The notes beneath the pieces were generated by a model. The model ran no database searches. It worked only from the letters and a program-made list of their open reading frames with translations, and was not told where the DNA came from. Below are positions 40,947-50,622 of a DNA stretch of 64,000 nucleotides, in pieces. Each line of letters begins with the position of its first letter. The stretch's first letter is position 1. The DNA comes from Nocardioides marmoriginsengisoli (GTDB taxonomy: Bacteria > Actinomycetota > Actinomycetes > Propionibacteriales > Nocardioidaceae). The DNA lies in NCBI RefSeq assembly GCF_003725695.1, contig NZ_RJSE01000007.1, positions 1,618,002 to 1,682,001 of the forward strand. The letters are read 5' to 3'. The position numbers and the translations under genes are program-made.

Positions 40947-41995
40947 TAGTCCAGCGGGTCGAGTACCCCGTGCTGTCCCAGGCTGGCCGACAGCACCGAG
41001 ACCTGCTCGCGGGCGTCGCCCAGCCAGTGGCTCAGCGCGGTCAGCCGCGAGGTGAAGTGGCCGATCGAGAATTCGTCGGTGACCCCGATCCCGCCGTGCA
41101 GCTGGATCGCCTCCTGGCCGATCCGGCGGGCCGCCCGCACCGTCTGCAGCTTCGCCCGGGCAGCGGCGTCCGGCAGCGCGGCGGTGTCGCCGTCGGCCGC
41201 GACCAGGGTCGCCCAGGTGACGATGCTGCGGGTCAGCTCGAGGTCGGTGTACATGTCGGCGGCCCGGAAGGTCAGCGCCTGGAACCGGTTGAGGGTCACC
41301 CCGAACTGCTGCCGGGTGGTCAGGTACGACGTGGTCAGCCGCAGCGCCGTGTCCATCGCGCCGAGCGCCTCGTGGCAGGCGGCGATCCGGGCGCGCGCCT
41401 GGACCGTGGCGAGGGCCGCGCGGGCGTCACCGCCGTTGCCCAGCGGGGTGGCGGCGGCACGGTCGAACTCCAGCCGGGCCGCGCGGCCGCCGTCGTGGGT
41501 CCGGTAGGCCACCGCCCCGGCGGGCCGGTCGACCAGGAAGACCTCGCCGCCGACCTCCCAGACGATCGTGTCTGCGCGGGCGCCCTGGACCACCGGCTCG
41601 GCGACGTCGCCGGACGCGAAGGCGAGCAGGCGTTCGCCGGCCGCCAGCGAGCCGAGGACGTCACTGCGCTGCGCGTCGCTGCCGAGCTCGGCGACCAGCC
41701 CGCCGGCCAGCACCACCGCGGCGACGTACGGCTCGGGCGCGAGCACCCGGCCGATCTCCTCGGCGACCAGCGCCACCTCGACCGGGCCGGCGCCCATGCC
41801 GCCATCGGCCTCCGCGAACGGGAGCCCGAGCAGGCCCATCTCGGCCAGCCGGCCCCAGAGCGCCTCGTCGTACCCGGGGTCGGTCGCGGTGACCTCGCGC
41901 CGGTGCTCGGAGTTGGTCGCCGGGTCGTAGCCCTTCAGCAGCCCGCGGACGGCGTCGCGCAGCGCGGTCTGCTCCTCGTCGAGTTCGAAGTCCAT
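40946..41995 (-). CDS. acyl-CoA dehydrogenase family protein, smaller subunit of a pair
   Basis: 349 residues of acyl-CoA dehydrogenase fold: FELDEEQTALRDAVRGLL at the start, a reduced middle beta domain, and TRQQFGVTLNRFQALTFRAADM and HGGIGVTDEFSIGH in the C-terminal helices. The middle FAD/substrate motif WAqGfSEP is missing, as expected for one half of an alpha2-beta2 dehydrogenase of the kind used on steroid or branched side chains in actinobacteria. It follows the larger subunit gene by 9 bases. Confidence 0.85.
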   Translation of the reverse strand: MDFELDEEQTALRDAVRGLLKGYDPATNSEHRREVTATDPGYDEALWGRLAEMGLLGLPFAEADGGMGAGPVEVALVAEEIGRVLAPEPYVAAVVLAGGLVAELGSDAQRSDVLGSLAAGERLLAFASGDVAEPVVQGARADTIVWEVGGEVFLVDRPAGAVAYRTHDGGRAARLEFDRAAATPLGNGGDARAALATVQARARIAACHEALGAMDTALRLTTSYLTTRQQFGVTLNRFQALTFRAADMYTDLELTRSIVTWATLVAADGDTAALPDAAARAKLQTVRAARRIGQEAIQLHGGIGVTDEFSIGHFTSRLTALSHWLGDAREQVSVLSASLGQHGVLDPLD

Positions 41996-42004
41996 GTCAG
42001 CCTC

Positions 42005-43153
<1,149 letters not shown>

Positions 43154-43180
43154 GGGGAGACCCTAGCGAGGCGCGGGGCA

Positions 43181-43216
43181 TCTCGACAGGCTCGATGTCC
43201 GGGCCCTGTCGAGACG
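43181..43216. repeat. intergenic palindromic repeat (REP-like hairpin)
   Basis: TCTCGACAGG (43181-43190) and CCTGTCGAGA (43205-43214) form a perfect 10-bp stem around a 14-base middle containing CTCGATGTCCGGG. It lies between two minus-strand genes (adh and the larger acyl-CoA dehydrogenase). The same core recurs at 20624 and 57103. It could terminate or stabilise transcripts, or be a mobile REP family member. Confidence 0.75.
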
Positions 43217-43223
43217 CGGGGAC

Positions 43224-44318
43224 CTACCAGACCAGGACGGGCTTGACGACCTTCCCGGCCAGGACGTCGGCGACGGCCTGGTTGATCTCGCTGAACGGGT
43301 ACGTCGTGATCAGGTCGTCGACGTCGAACTCACCGGCAGCGTTCAGGTCGATCAGCCGCGGCACCATCTCCAGCGGGTCGGAGTCGCCCTCGATCGAGGC
43401 CTTGATCACCTTGCCGGTCTGCAGCAGGTCGATCGCGTCGATCGCGTACTCCTCCGCACCCAGGCCGAGGGCGACCAGGGTGCCGCGCACCTTGAGCGCC
43501 TGCTGGGCCTGCTTGACGACCGCGGAGATCGCGGTGGTGTCGATCGCGTACGACGCTCCGCCGCCGGTCAGCTCCTTGACCTTGTCGACGACCGGAGCGG
43601 ACTCGTCCATCGGGTCGACGCCGATCGCGCCGTACCGGGCGGCCGCCTCGCGGCGGGACTCCAGCGGGTCGACGGCGATGATCGTGCCGACGCCGAGGTG
43701 CTTCGCGGCGGCGATCGCGGCCAGGCCGACGGCTCCGCAGCCGAAGACGACCAGGCTGTCGGCGGGAGTCGGCTTCAGCACGTTGAGCACGGTGCCGGCT
43801 CCGGTCTGGAAGCCGCACCCGTACGGCGCCACCTTGGTCAGGTCGACCGACTTGTCGACCACGACGCAGTTGTCGGCGTACGCGAGGGCGTGCAGCGAGA
43901 GGCTGGACTGGCCGAAGAAGCTGCCGAAGACCGGGGCGCCGTCGCGGGAGTAGGTGGTGGTGCCGTCCATCCGCATGCCCATGTAGTTGAGCAGCAGCGA
44001 GGAGTCGCAGTAGCCGACCAGGTCGTTCTTGCAGTTCTCGCACTGCCGGCAGGAGCGGAAGGAGAGCACCACGTGGTCGCCCACGGAGATGCCGGTGACG
44101 CCGTCGCCGATCGCCTCGACGACGCCGGCGCCCTCGTGGCCGAAGACGTTCGGGAACATCTCCTCCGGCAGGAAGCCCTTCAGGTGGATGTCGGTGTGGC
44201 AGAGGCCGGTGGCGACGATCCTGACCAGCACCTCGTCGGCCTGCGGGTCGGCGAGCTCGATCTCCTCCAGCGAGAAGTCGGCTCCCTGCGAGTTCACGAC
44301 AGCGACGGTGGTCTTCAT
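43224..44318 (-). CDS. zinc-dependent alcohol dehydrogenase
   Basis: 364 residues, medium-chain dehydrogenase family. Catalytic zinc: C40 (GLCHTD), H61-E62 (GHEGAG) and the cysteine in PYGCGFQTG. Structural zinc: C90, C93, C96 and C104. The NAD-binding segment is VVFGCGAVGLAAIAAAK, with an aspartate in IIAVDPLESR suggesting NAD. The overall sequence resembles aryl or primary alcohol dehydrogenases. ATG overlaps the DUF4334 stop. It may oxidise an alcohol feeding the acyl-CoA dehydrogenase step. Confidence 0.9.
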   Translation of the reverse strand: MKTTVAVVNSQGADFSLEEIELADPQADEVLVRIVATGLCHTDIHLKGFLPEEMFPNVFGHEGAGVVEAIGDGVTGISVGDHVVLSFRSCRQCENCKNDLVGYCDSSLLLNYMGMRMDGTTTYSRDGAPVFGSFFGQSSLSLHALAYADNCVVVDKSVDLTKVAPYGCGFQTGAGTVLNVLKPTPADSLVVFGCGAVGLAAIAAAKHLGVGTIIAVDPLESRREAAARYGAIGVDPMDESAPVVDKVKELTGGGASYAIDTTAISAVVKQAQQALKVRGTLVALGLGAEEYAIDAIDLLQTGKVIKASIEGDSDPLEMVPRLIDLNAAGEFDVDDLITTYPFSEINQAVADVLAGKVVKPVLVW

Positions 44319-44806
44319 CCTTGGTCACGCTCCAGCCAGAAGTAGTAGAGATCGGCGGTTCCGAAGGCCGCCTCGAGCTTGCCGTTCATGATGCCCATCA
44401 CGGTGGTGTCATCGACGCGCTTGAAGTGGTCGAAGACGGCCATCGCGTCGTAGACCATGGTGGCGGTGGTCTCGCCGCGGAAGCCGACCTCCCACAGCGA
44501 GGAGTAGCCGCCGCCGGCGTACTTGGTGTTCGAGTACAGCGCGCCGTCCTCGTCCCGGCAGATCAGCGGGTGGCCGTCGAGCAGCGCGTCGAACCGCTTG
44601 CCGTGCCAGTCGATCCTGGCGAGCAGCCCGCTCGCCGGGTGACCGGTGGGGAAGTCGCCGCCGCGCCAGGCGCCGAGCATCTCCTCCGGGCGCAGGGTGG
44701 CCAGGTCGGCCCACAGTGCGTCCAGGTCGGCCGGGTCGGCGGACTCGGCGTCGCGCAGCAGCTCGAACCGGGACCGGAGCACGTCGTCGTCACTCACGAC
44801 GTTCAC
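44315..44806 (-). CDS. GXWXG/DUF4334 domain protein
   Basis: 163 residues. The GXWXG motif is GAWRG at 45-49, followed by DFPTGHPASGLLARIDWHGKRF; the DUF4334 part has YDAMAVFDHFKRVDDTTVMGIMNGK near the C-terminus. Function of the family is unknown; members sit beside alcohol and aldehyde dehydrogenases. First gene of the minus-strand operon running to the Nudix gene. It is divergent from folC, with an 88-base gap. Confidence 0.85.
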   Translation of the reverse strand: MNVVSDDDVLRSRFELLRDAESADPADLDALWADLATLRPEEMLGAWRGGDFPTGHPASGLLARIDWHGKRFDALLDGHPLICRDEDGALYSNTKYAGGGYSSLWEVGFRGETTATMVYDAMAVFDHFKRVDDTTVMGIMNGKLEAAFGTADLYYFWLERDQG

Positions 44807-44894
44807 GATAGTGGAACACGTTCTACCTGTCTGCGGTCCAGCGCCGCCGTCCCATGCTGCTTCGGTCTCGATGCCTCACTACGATGAGCGGGCG

Positions 44895-46277
44895 ATGACT
44901 TTCCCTGACGACACCAGCCCCGCCGAAGCCCGCCCGGCCGAGACCTACGCCGAGGTCGAGGACGCCCTGCTCTCCCGCTGGCCCGAGTCCCGGCTGGAGC
45001 CGACCCTGGACCGGATCCAGGCCTTCACCGAGCTGCTCGGCGAGCCGCAGGCGGCGTACCCGGTGGTGCACCTGACGGGGACGAACGGCAAGACCTCGAC
45101 GGCCCGGATGGTCGAGACCCTGATCCGCGGCCTCGGCCTGCGCACCGGACGGTTCACCAGCCCGCACCTCGAGACCATGAACGAGCGGATCGTGATCGAC
45201 GGCGAGCCGCTGGCCGACGACGACTTCATCCGGATCTTCAACGAGGTCGCGCCGTACACGCACCTGGTCGACGCCGAGCACGACCACCCGCTGTCCTTCT
45301 TCGAGACGGTGGTCGGGATGGCCTTCGCCGCCTTCGCCGACGCCCCGGTCGACGCGGCCGTGATCGAGGTCGGGATGGGCGGCTCCTGGGACGCGACCAA
45401 CGTCGCCGACGGAGCGGTCGCGGTGCTGACCCCGGTGGCGCTCGACCACGCCCAGTACCTCGGCACGACGGTCGCCGAGATCGCCCGCGAGAAGGTCGGC
45501 ATCATCAAGCCCGGCGCGACCGTGGTCACCGCGATCCAGGAGCCGGACGTGGCCGCCCAGATCGTCGAGCGGGCCGCCGAGGTCGGTGCGGTGGTCGCCC
45601 GCGAGGGTCTCGAGTTCGGCGTGATCACCCGGGTACCGGCGGTCGGCGGCCAGATGCTGTCGCTCCAAGGCCTCCGCGGCCAGTACGACGAGGTGTTCCT
45701 GCCGCTGTACGGCCCGCACCAGGCCCAGAACGCGGCCCTGGCCCTCGCCGCGGTGGAGGCGTTCGTCGGCGGTGACGAGCCGCTGGCGATCGAGATCGTC
45801 CGGGATGCCTTCGCCGAGGTCACCTCGCCCGGCCGGCTGGAGATCGTCCGGCGGTCCCCGACGATCGTGCTCGACGCGGCCCACAACCCGCACGGCGCGA
45901 CCGCGCTGGTCGAGGCGCTCGGCGACTCGTTCACCTTCAGCCCGCTGATCGGCGTCGTCGGCGTGATGGCGGACAAGGACTACGAGGGCCTGCTCGCGGT
46001 CCTGGAGCCGGCGCTCGCGCACATCGTCTGCACCCAGAACTCCACCGAGCGGTCGATGTCGGCGTCCGCCCTGGCCGAGGTCGCCCGGGGGATCTTCGGG
46101 CAGGACCGGGTCAGCGTGCAGCCGGAGCTGGCGTCCGCGATCGACGAGGCGGCCACGCTCGCCGAGGTCGGCGGGATCTTCGGCGAGGCGATCGGTTCCG
46201 GGGGCGTGCTCGTCACCGGCTCGGTGATCACCGTCGGTGAGGCGCGCGCGCTGATCCAGCCCCGGGCCGACCAGTGA
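44895..46277 (+). CDS. folC: bifunctional folylpolyglutamate/dihydrofolate synthase
   Basis: 460 residues of the Mur-ligase family. ATP loop TGTNGKTST at 61-69; SPHLETMNERI, EVGMGGSWDATNV and LDAAHNPHG are all family motifs. It adds glutamate to folates in the cytoplasm. ATG 44895 is in frame and preceded by TACGAT (44880-44885), a good -10 whose predicted start is 2-4 bases before the ATG, so the leader is minimal. Next gene overlaps (ATGA). The usual upstream valS is absent here. Confidence 0.94.
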   Translation: MTFPDDTSPAEARPAETYAEVEDALLSRWPESRLEPTLDRIQAFTELLGEPQAAYPVVHLTGTNGKTSTARMVETLIRGLGLRTGRFTSPHLETMNERIVIDGEPLADDDFIRIFNEVAPYTHLVDAEHDHPLSFFETVVGMAFAAFADAPVDAAVIEVGMGGSWDATNVADGAVAVLTPVALDHAQYLGTTVAEIAREKVGIIKPGATVVTAIQEPDVAAQIVERAAEVGAVVAREGLEFGVITRVPAVGGQMLSLQGLRGQYDEVFLPLYGPHQAQNAALALAAVEAFVGGDEPLAIEIVRDAFAEVTSPGRLEIVRRSPTIVLDAAHNPHGATALVEALGDSFTFSPLIGVVGVMADKDYEGLLAVLEPALAHIVCTQNSTERSMSASALAEVARGIFGQDRVSVQPELASAIDEAATLAEVGGIFGEAIGSGGVLVTGSVITVGEARALIQPRADQ

Positions 46278-46612
46278 TGAAGCGGCGGCTCTGCTCCGCG
46301 ATCCTCTTCCTGCAGGCGATCGTGCTCGGTCTGACCACGCCGGTCCTGGTCCAGGGCGACGACCTCAGCACCACCCAGGCGCTGGTGATCGGCCTCGGCC
46401 TCGCGGTCGCCTGCGTCCTGGTGGCGGGGATGCTCCGCAAGGCGTGGGCGTACTACGTCGGCTGGGCGATCCAGGTCGCCGGACTCGCGCTCGGCGCGTT
46501 CACCCCGGTGATGATCGTGCTCGGCGTGGTCTTCGGGGTGCTCTGGTTCACGGCGGTCCGGCTCGGCGACACCATCGACCGGGACAAGGCCGCCGCAGGG
46601 GTCGAGGCCTGA
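46274..46612 (+). CDS. DUF4233 membrane protein
   Basis: 112 residues with four hydrophobic helices (LCSAILFLQAIVLGLTTPVL, ALVIGLGLAVACVLVAGML, YYVGWAIQVAGLALGAF, VMIVLGVVFGVLWFTAVRLG). This family follows folC in many actinobacteria. Role unknown. The ATG overlaps the folC stop. Confidence 0.85.
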   Translation: MMKRRLCSAILFLQAIVLGLTTPVLVQGDDLSTTQALVIGLGLAVACVLVAGMLRKAWAYYVGWAIQVAGLALGAFTPVMIVLGVVFGVLWFTAVRLGDTIDRDKAAAGVEA

Positions 46613-46616
46613 CCGC

Positions 46617-46910
46617 TCAGAAGAGCGTGCTCGCGATCACCGGCCCGTGCCGGCGGTCGGCCCGTTCGAGCTGGGGCGTCAGGTTCTTGCTGACCCAGGC
46701 CGACCCGACCGTTTCCTGCAGCTGCCGCAGCGACTGCGGCGAGTCGCAGATCGCGACGATCACGACGGTGTGCTCGTCCAGGGAGATCAGGCTGGCCTGG
46801 ACGAAGCCGACCACCGACCGGGCCTGGCTCATCAGCTCGCTCTGCGCGCGGCGCAGCAGGTCGGTGTCCAGCGGCCTGCTCAGCGTCAGGGTGTTGATCA
46901 CGGCGTACAT
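46617..46910 (-). CDS. small ferredoxin-fold hypothetical protein (97 aa)
   Basis: MYAVINTLTLSRPLD opens a pattern of strand, helix, strand (GFVQASLISLDEHTVVIVAICDS), helix that suggests a dimeric alpha/beta barrel like antibiotic-biosynthesis monooxygenases; catalytic identity is not evident. GGAGG precedes the ATG. It is convergent with the DUF4233 gene, 4 bases apart. A short perfect palindrome (46931-46944) lies just upstream. Confidence 0.65.
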   Translation of the reverse strand: MYAVINTLTLSRPLDTDLLRRAQSELMSQARSVVGFVQASLISLDEHTVVIVAICDSPQSLRQLQETVGSAWVSKNLTPQLERADRRHGPVIASTLF

Positions 46911-46930
46911 GGACCACCTCCAAGGGCTGG

Positions 46931-46944
46931 GGCAACCTGTTGCC
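46931..46944. promoter_or_regulatory. 14-bp palindrome upstream of the 97-aa gene
   Basis: GGCAAC-CT-GTTGCC, a perfect inverted repeat 21 bases before the 46910 start codon, in the 138-base gap between two divergent genes. It could be an operator for the small gene; no regulator is nearby. Confidence 0.3.
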
Positions 46945-47036
46945 TCCAGTGTTGGGCCGCTGCCGGGGCAAGGTTTGAGGAACCCGCGAACCCGTAATCA
47001 CCCCGCCCGGCAGCGCGAGCCCGGAGGAGTCACCGG

Positions 47037-47042
47037 TAGGTT
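47037..47042 (+). promoter_or_regulatory. -10 box of ndk (leaderless)
   Basis: TAGGTT ends 6 bases before the ndk ATG at 47049. A GGAGGAG at 47022-47028 is too far upstream (20 bases) to be its ribosome binding site. A leaderless transcript is the simplest reading. Confidence 0.45.
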
Positions 47043-47048
47043 TTGGCC

Positions 47049-47456
47049 ATGACTCAGCGAACCCTGGTCCTGCTCAAGCCCGACACCGTCCGTCGCGGAC
47101 TCGTCGGCGAGGTGCTCTCCCGCTTCGAGGCCAAGGGACTCTCGATCGTGGCGATGCGGCACCAGCACATCGACGCCGCCCTGGCCGACCAGCACTACGC
47201 CGAGCACGTCGAGCGGGACTTCTACCCGCCGCTGCGCGACTTCGTGACCAGCGGCCCGCTGGTGGCGCTGGTCCTCGAGGGCGACGAGGCGATCGAGGTG
47301 GTGCGCGCGCTCAACGGCGCCACCGACGGCCGCAAGGCGGCTCCGGGCACCATCCGCGGTGACCTGTCGCTGTCGAACCGGGAGAACCTGGTGCACGGCT
47401 CGGACTCGCCGGAGTCCGCCGCCCGTGAGATCGCGCTCTGGTTCGCCGACCTCTGA
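47049..47456 (+). CDS. ndk: nucleoside diphosphate kinase
   Basis: 135 residues, the normal bacterial length. TLVLLKPDTVRRGLVGEVLSRFE opens the fold; the phosphohistidine is H116 in NLVHGSDSPESA. It balances nucleoside triphosphates. ATG 47049 is chosen rather than the TTG at 47043, which would overlap the -10 element. Confidence 0.95.
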   Translation: MTQRTLVLLKPDTVRRGLVGEVLSRFEAKGLSIVAMRHQHIDAALADQHYAEHVERDFYPPLRDFVTSGPLVALVLEGDEAIEVVRALNGATDGRKAAPGTIRGDLSLSNRENLVHGSDSPESAAREIALWFADL

Positions 47457-47462
47457 GGGTCC

Positions 47463-48008
47463 CTACTTTCGGCCGCCGCCGAGCAGTCCGCCGAGGACGT
47501 CGCTGATGATCGAGCCGGCGCTCTTGCCGCCGCTGGTCGCGGAGCCCTGACCCGCGCCCTTGAGCACCTCGCCCAGGACGGTGCCGAGGATGCCGCCGCC
47601 CAAGGCTCCCCCCACTGCTCCGCCCTTGCCGCCGACCTGCTTGGCCAGGTAGGCGAGCACCAGCGGCGCCAGCAGCGGGATCACCTTCTTGACCAGGTCG
47701 TTGGGGTGCCCGTCCAGGGCGCCCAGCTGGCTGACCACCTGGTCCTGGTTGCCGCCGAAGATGTGCTGGACGATCTTGGCGCCGTCGGCCGCGTCGACGT
47801 TCAGCGCGTCGACCGGTCCGTCGTGCTGGCCGAGGGCCTCGGCCAGTGACGCCGCTCCGGCCGGGTCCTGGGCGTTGGCCTCCAGCCCGCCGAGCAGCGC
47901 GGGGAGTGCGGCGGCCGCGGCGGACTGCAGCGAAGCGGGGTCGGTGCCGAGCTGCTGGGCCAGGTCGTCGACCGGCAGGTCGGCCAGGATGTCGTCGACA
48001 GCGGACAT
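47463..48008 (-). CDS. DUF937 family protein
   Basis: 181 residues: helical N-terminus (DDILADLPVDDLAQQLGTDPASLQSAAAAALPALLGGLEANAQ), an acidic middle, then a glycine-rich tail with GGKGGAVGGALGGGILGTVLG and GLLGGGRK. DUF937 proteins have no known function. GAGGGAGC lies 5-7 bases before the ATG. It is convergent with ndk and divergent from mreB. Confidence 0.82.
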   Translation of the reverse strand: MSAVDDILADLPVDDLAQQLGTDPASLQSAAAAALPALLGGLEANAQDPAGAASLAEALGQHDGPVDALNVDAADGAKIVQHIFGGNQDQVVSQLGALDGHPNDLVKKVIPLLAPLVLAYLAKQVGGKGGAVGGALGGGILGTVLGEVLKGAGQGSATSGGKSAGSIISDVLGGLLGGGRK

Positions 48009-48182
48009 GAGTGCTCCCTCGGGTCGGTGTGCCGAGAACCTACCCCGCGGACGCGCAGCGTGTCGTCCCCCAGATCCGCGCCCGGGGAACCTAGTCTCGT
48101 TACTGGTGTGACGTGTGGTTCCGGTGTTGTTCGCGGGACGGCGCGTCGCCCCTACTTCCCCACGATGTACCTGCGAGGACGG

Positions 48183-49216
<1,034 letters not shown>

Positions 49217-49217
<1 letters not shown>

Positions 49218-50110
49218 TGGCGCGCCGTGGCTACGGTGGCGGGCCTGCGGACAAGTCCCGGCGGGTCCTCGGCCTGCTGGTGCTCGCCAGCCTGACCGTC
49301 ATCACCCTGGACGCCCGCACCGACTCCCCGCTCGACCCGGTCCGGTCCGCGGTCGGCGCCGTGGTGGGCCCGCTCGAGGACGCCACCGCCACCGCCACCC
49401 GGCCGTTCGCCGACGCCGGCGGCTTCTTCCGCACCAACAAGTCGTTGCGCAACGACATCGCGACGCTCTCCGCCGAGAACTCCCGGCTCCGCGGCCAGGT
49501 CTCGACCGAGCCGCTGGACCGGCAGCGGCTGGCCGCCCTGGACGCGCTGACCAGGACCGCCTCGGAGACCGGCTACTCGCTGGTCGCCGCCCGGGTGATC
49601 GCGATGGGCCCGGTGCAGTCCTTCACCCGGACGGTGACGATCGACGCCGGCTCGTCGGCCGGCCTGGCCAAGGACATGACCGTCCTGAACAACGACGGCC
49701 TGGTCGGACGCGTCGTGCAGACCACCCGCTCCACCGCGACGGTGCTGCTCATCATCGACACCGACTCGGTCGTCGGCGGCCGCCTCGGCACCAACGCCGA
49801 GATCGGCTTCCTGCGCGGCCGCGGCTCGATCGGCGACTCCGGCCGGCTCGACCTCGAGCTGGTCGACAACGCGGTGACCCCGTCGCGCGACGACGTCGTC
49901 GTCACCTGGGGCTCCAAGAACGGCGTGCCGTACGTCGCCGGCATCCCGATCGGCCGGGTCGAGTCGGTCACCTCCTCACCGCGGCAGAGCAGCCGGCTCG
50001 CCGTGATCCGTCCGTTCGCGGACTTCTCAGCGCTCGACGTCGTCGGCGTCGTCGTACCGAAGGGCACCCGCGGCGACCGCCCGGTCATCACCGAAGGGGG
50101 CGCCCGATGA
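49217..50110 (+). CDS. mreC: rod shape-determining protein MreC
   Basis: 297 residues: one N-terminal helix (RVLGLLVLASLTVITL), a coiled-coil (NKSLRNDIATLSAENSRLRGQV) and two beta domains (ARVIAMGPVQSFTRTVTIDAGSSAGLAKDMTVLNNDGLVGRV). Scaffold between MreB and the PBP2-RodA synthase. Start overlaps the mreB stop by one base (TGATG). Confidence 0.94.
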
Positions 50111-50619
50111 CGGGACTCAAGGACGCCACCCTGGTGGCCGTGGTCTGCGTCGCCGTGATCGCGCAGGCGGTGGTCTTCCGGTTCGTCAGCGTCGACGGCG
50201 TCGTGCCCAACCTGGCCCTGGTCGTGGTGGTCGCCGCCGCGATCTCCCGGGGCCCGCAGTTCGCGGCGGTGCTCGGCTTCGGCGCCGGGATGCTGCTCGA
50301 CCTGGCCCCGCCGGCCGACCACGTCGCCGGCCGCTGGGCACTGGCCCTGGTGCTGGTCGGCTACCTGGCCGGGCTGGTCCGCCAGGACGCCCGCAAGTCG
50401 CCGTTCATGGCGGTCGTGCTCGTCGGTGCCGCGTCGTTCGTGGGCACCTCGCTCTTCGCGCTCAGCGGTTTCGTCCTGGACGACGGCGCGCTGCCGGTCG
50501 CCGAGACCCTGCGGGTGATCGTGATCAGCGTGCTCTGGGACCTGATGCTGGCGCCGTTCCTGATCCCGGTGCTGCTCTGGGGGATCGACCGCCTGCAACC
50601 GCTCCGGATGGCGCACTGA
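50107..50619 (+). CDS. mreD: rod shape-determining protein MreD
   Basis: 170 residues with about five membrane helices, low sequence conservation as usual. Recognised mainly by position (after mreC with ATGA overlap, before the PBP2 gene), length and topology; the C-terminus LWDLMLAPFLIPVLLWGIDRLQ fits the family. Confidence 0.88.
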   Translation: MTGLKDATLVAVVCVAVIAQAVVFRFVSVDGVVPNLALVVVVAAAISRGPQFAAVLGFGAGMLLDLAPPADHVAGRWALALVLVGYLAGLVRQDARKSPFMAVVLVGAASFVGTSLFALSGFVLDDGALPVAETLRVIVISVLWDLMLAPFLIPVLLWGIDRLQPLRMAH

Positions 50620-50622
50620 TCC

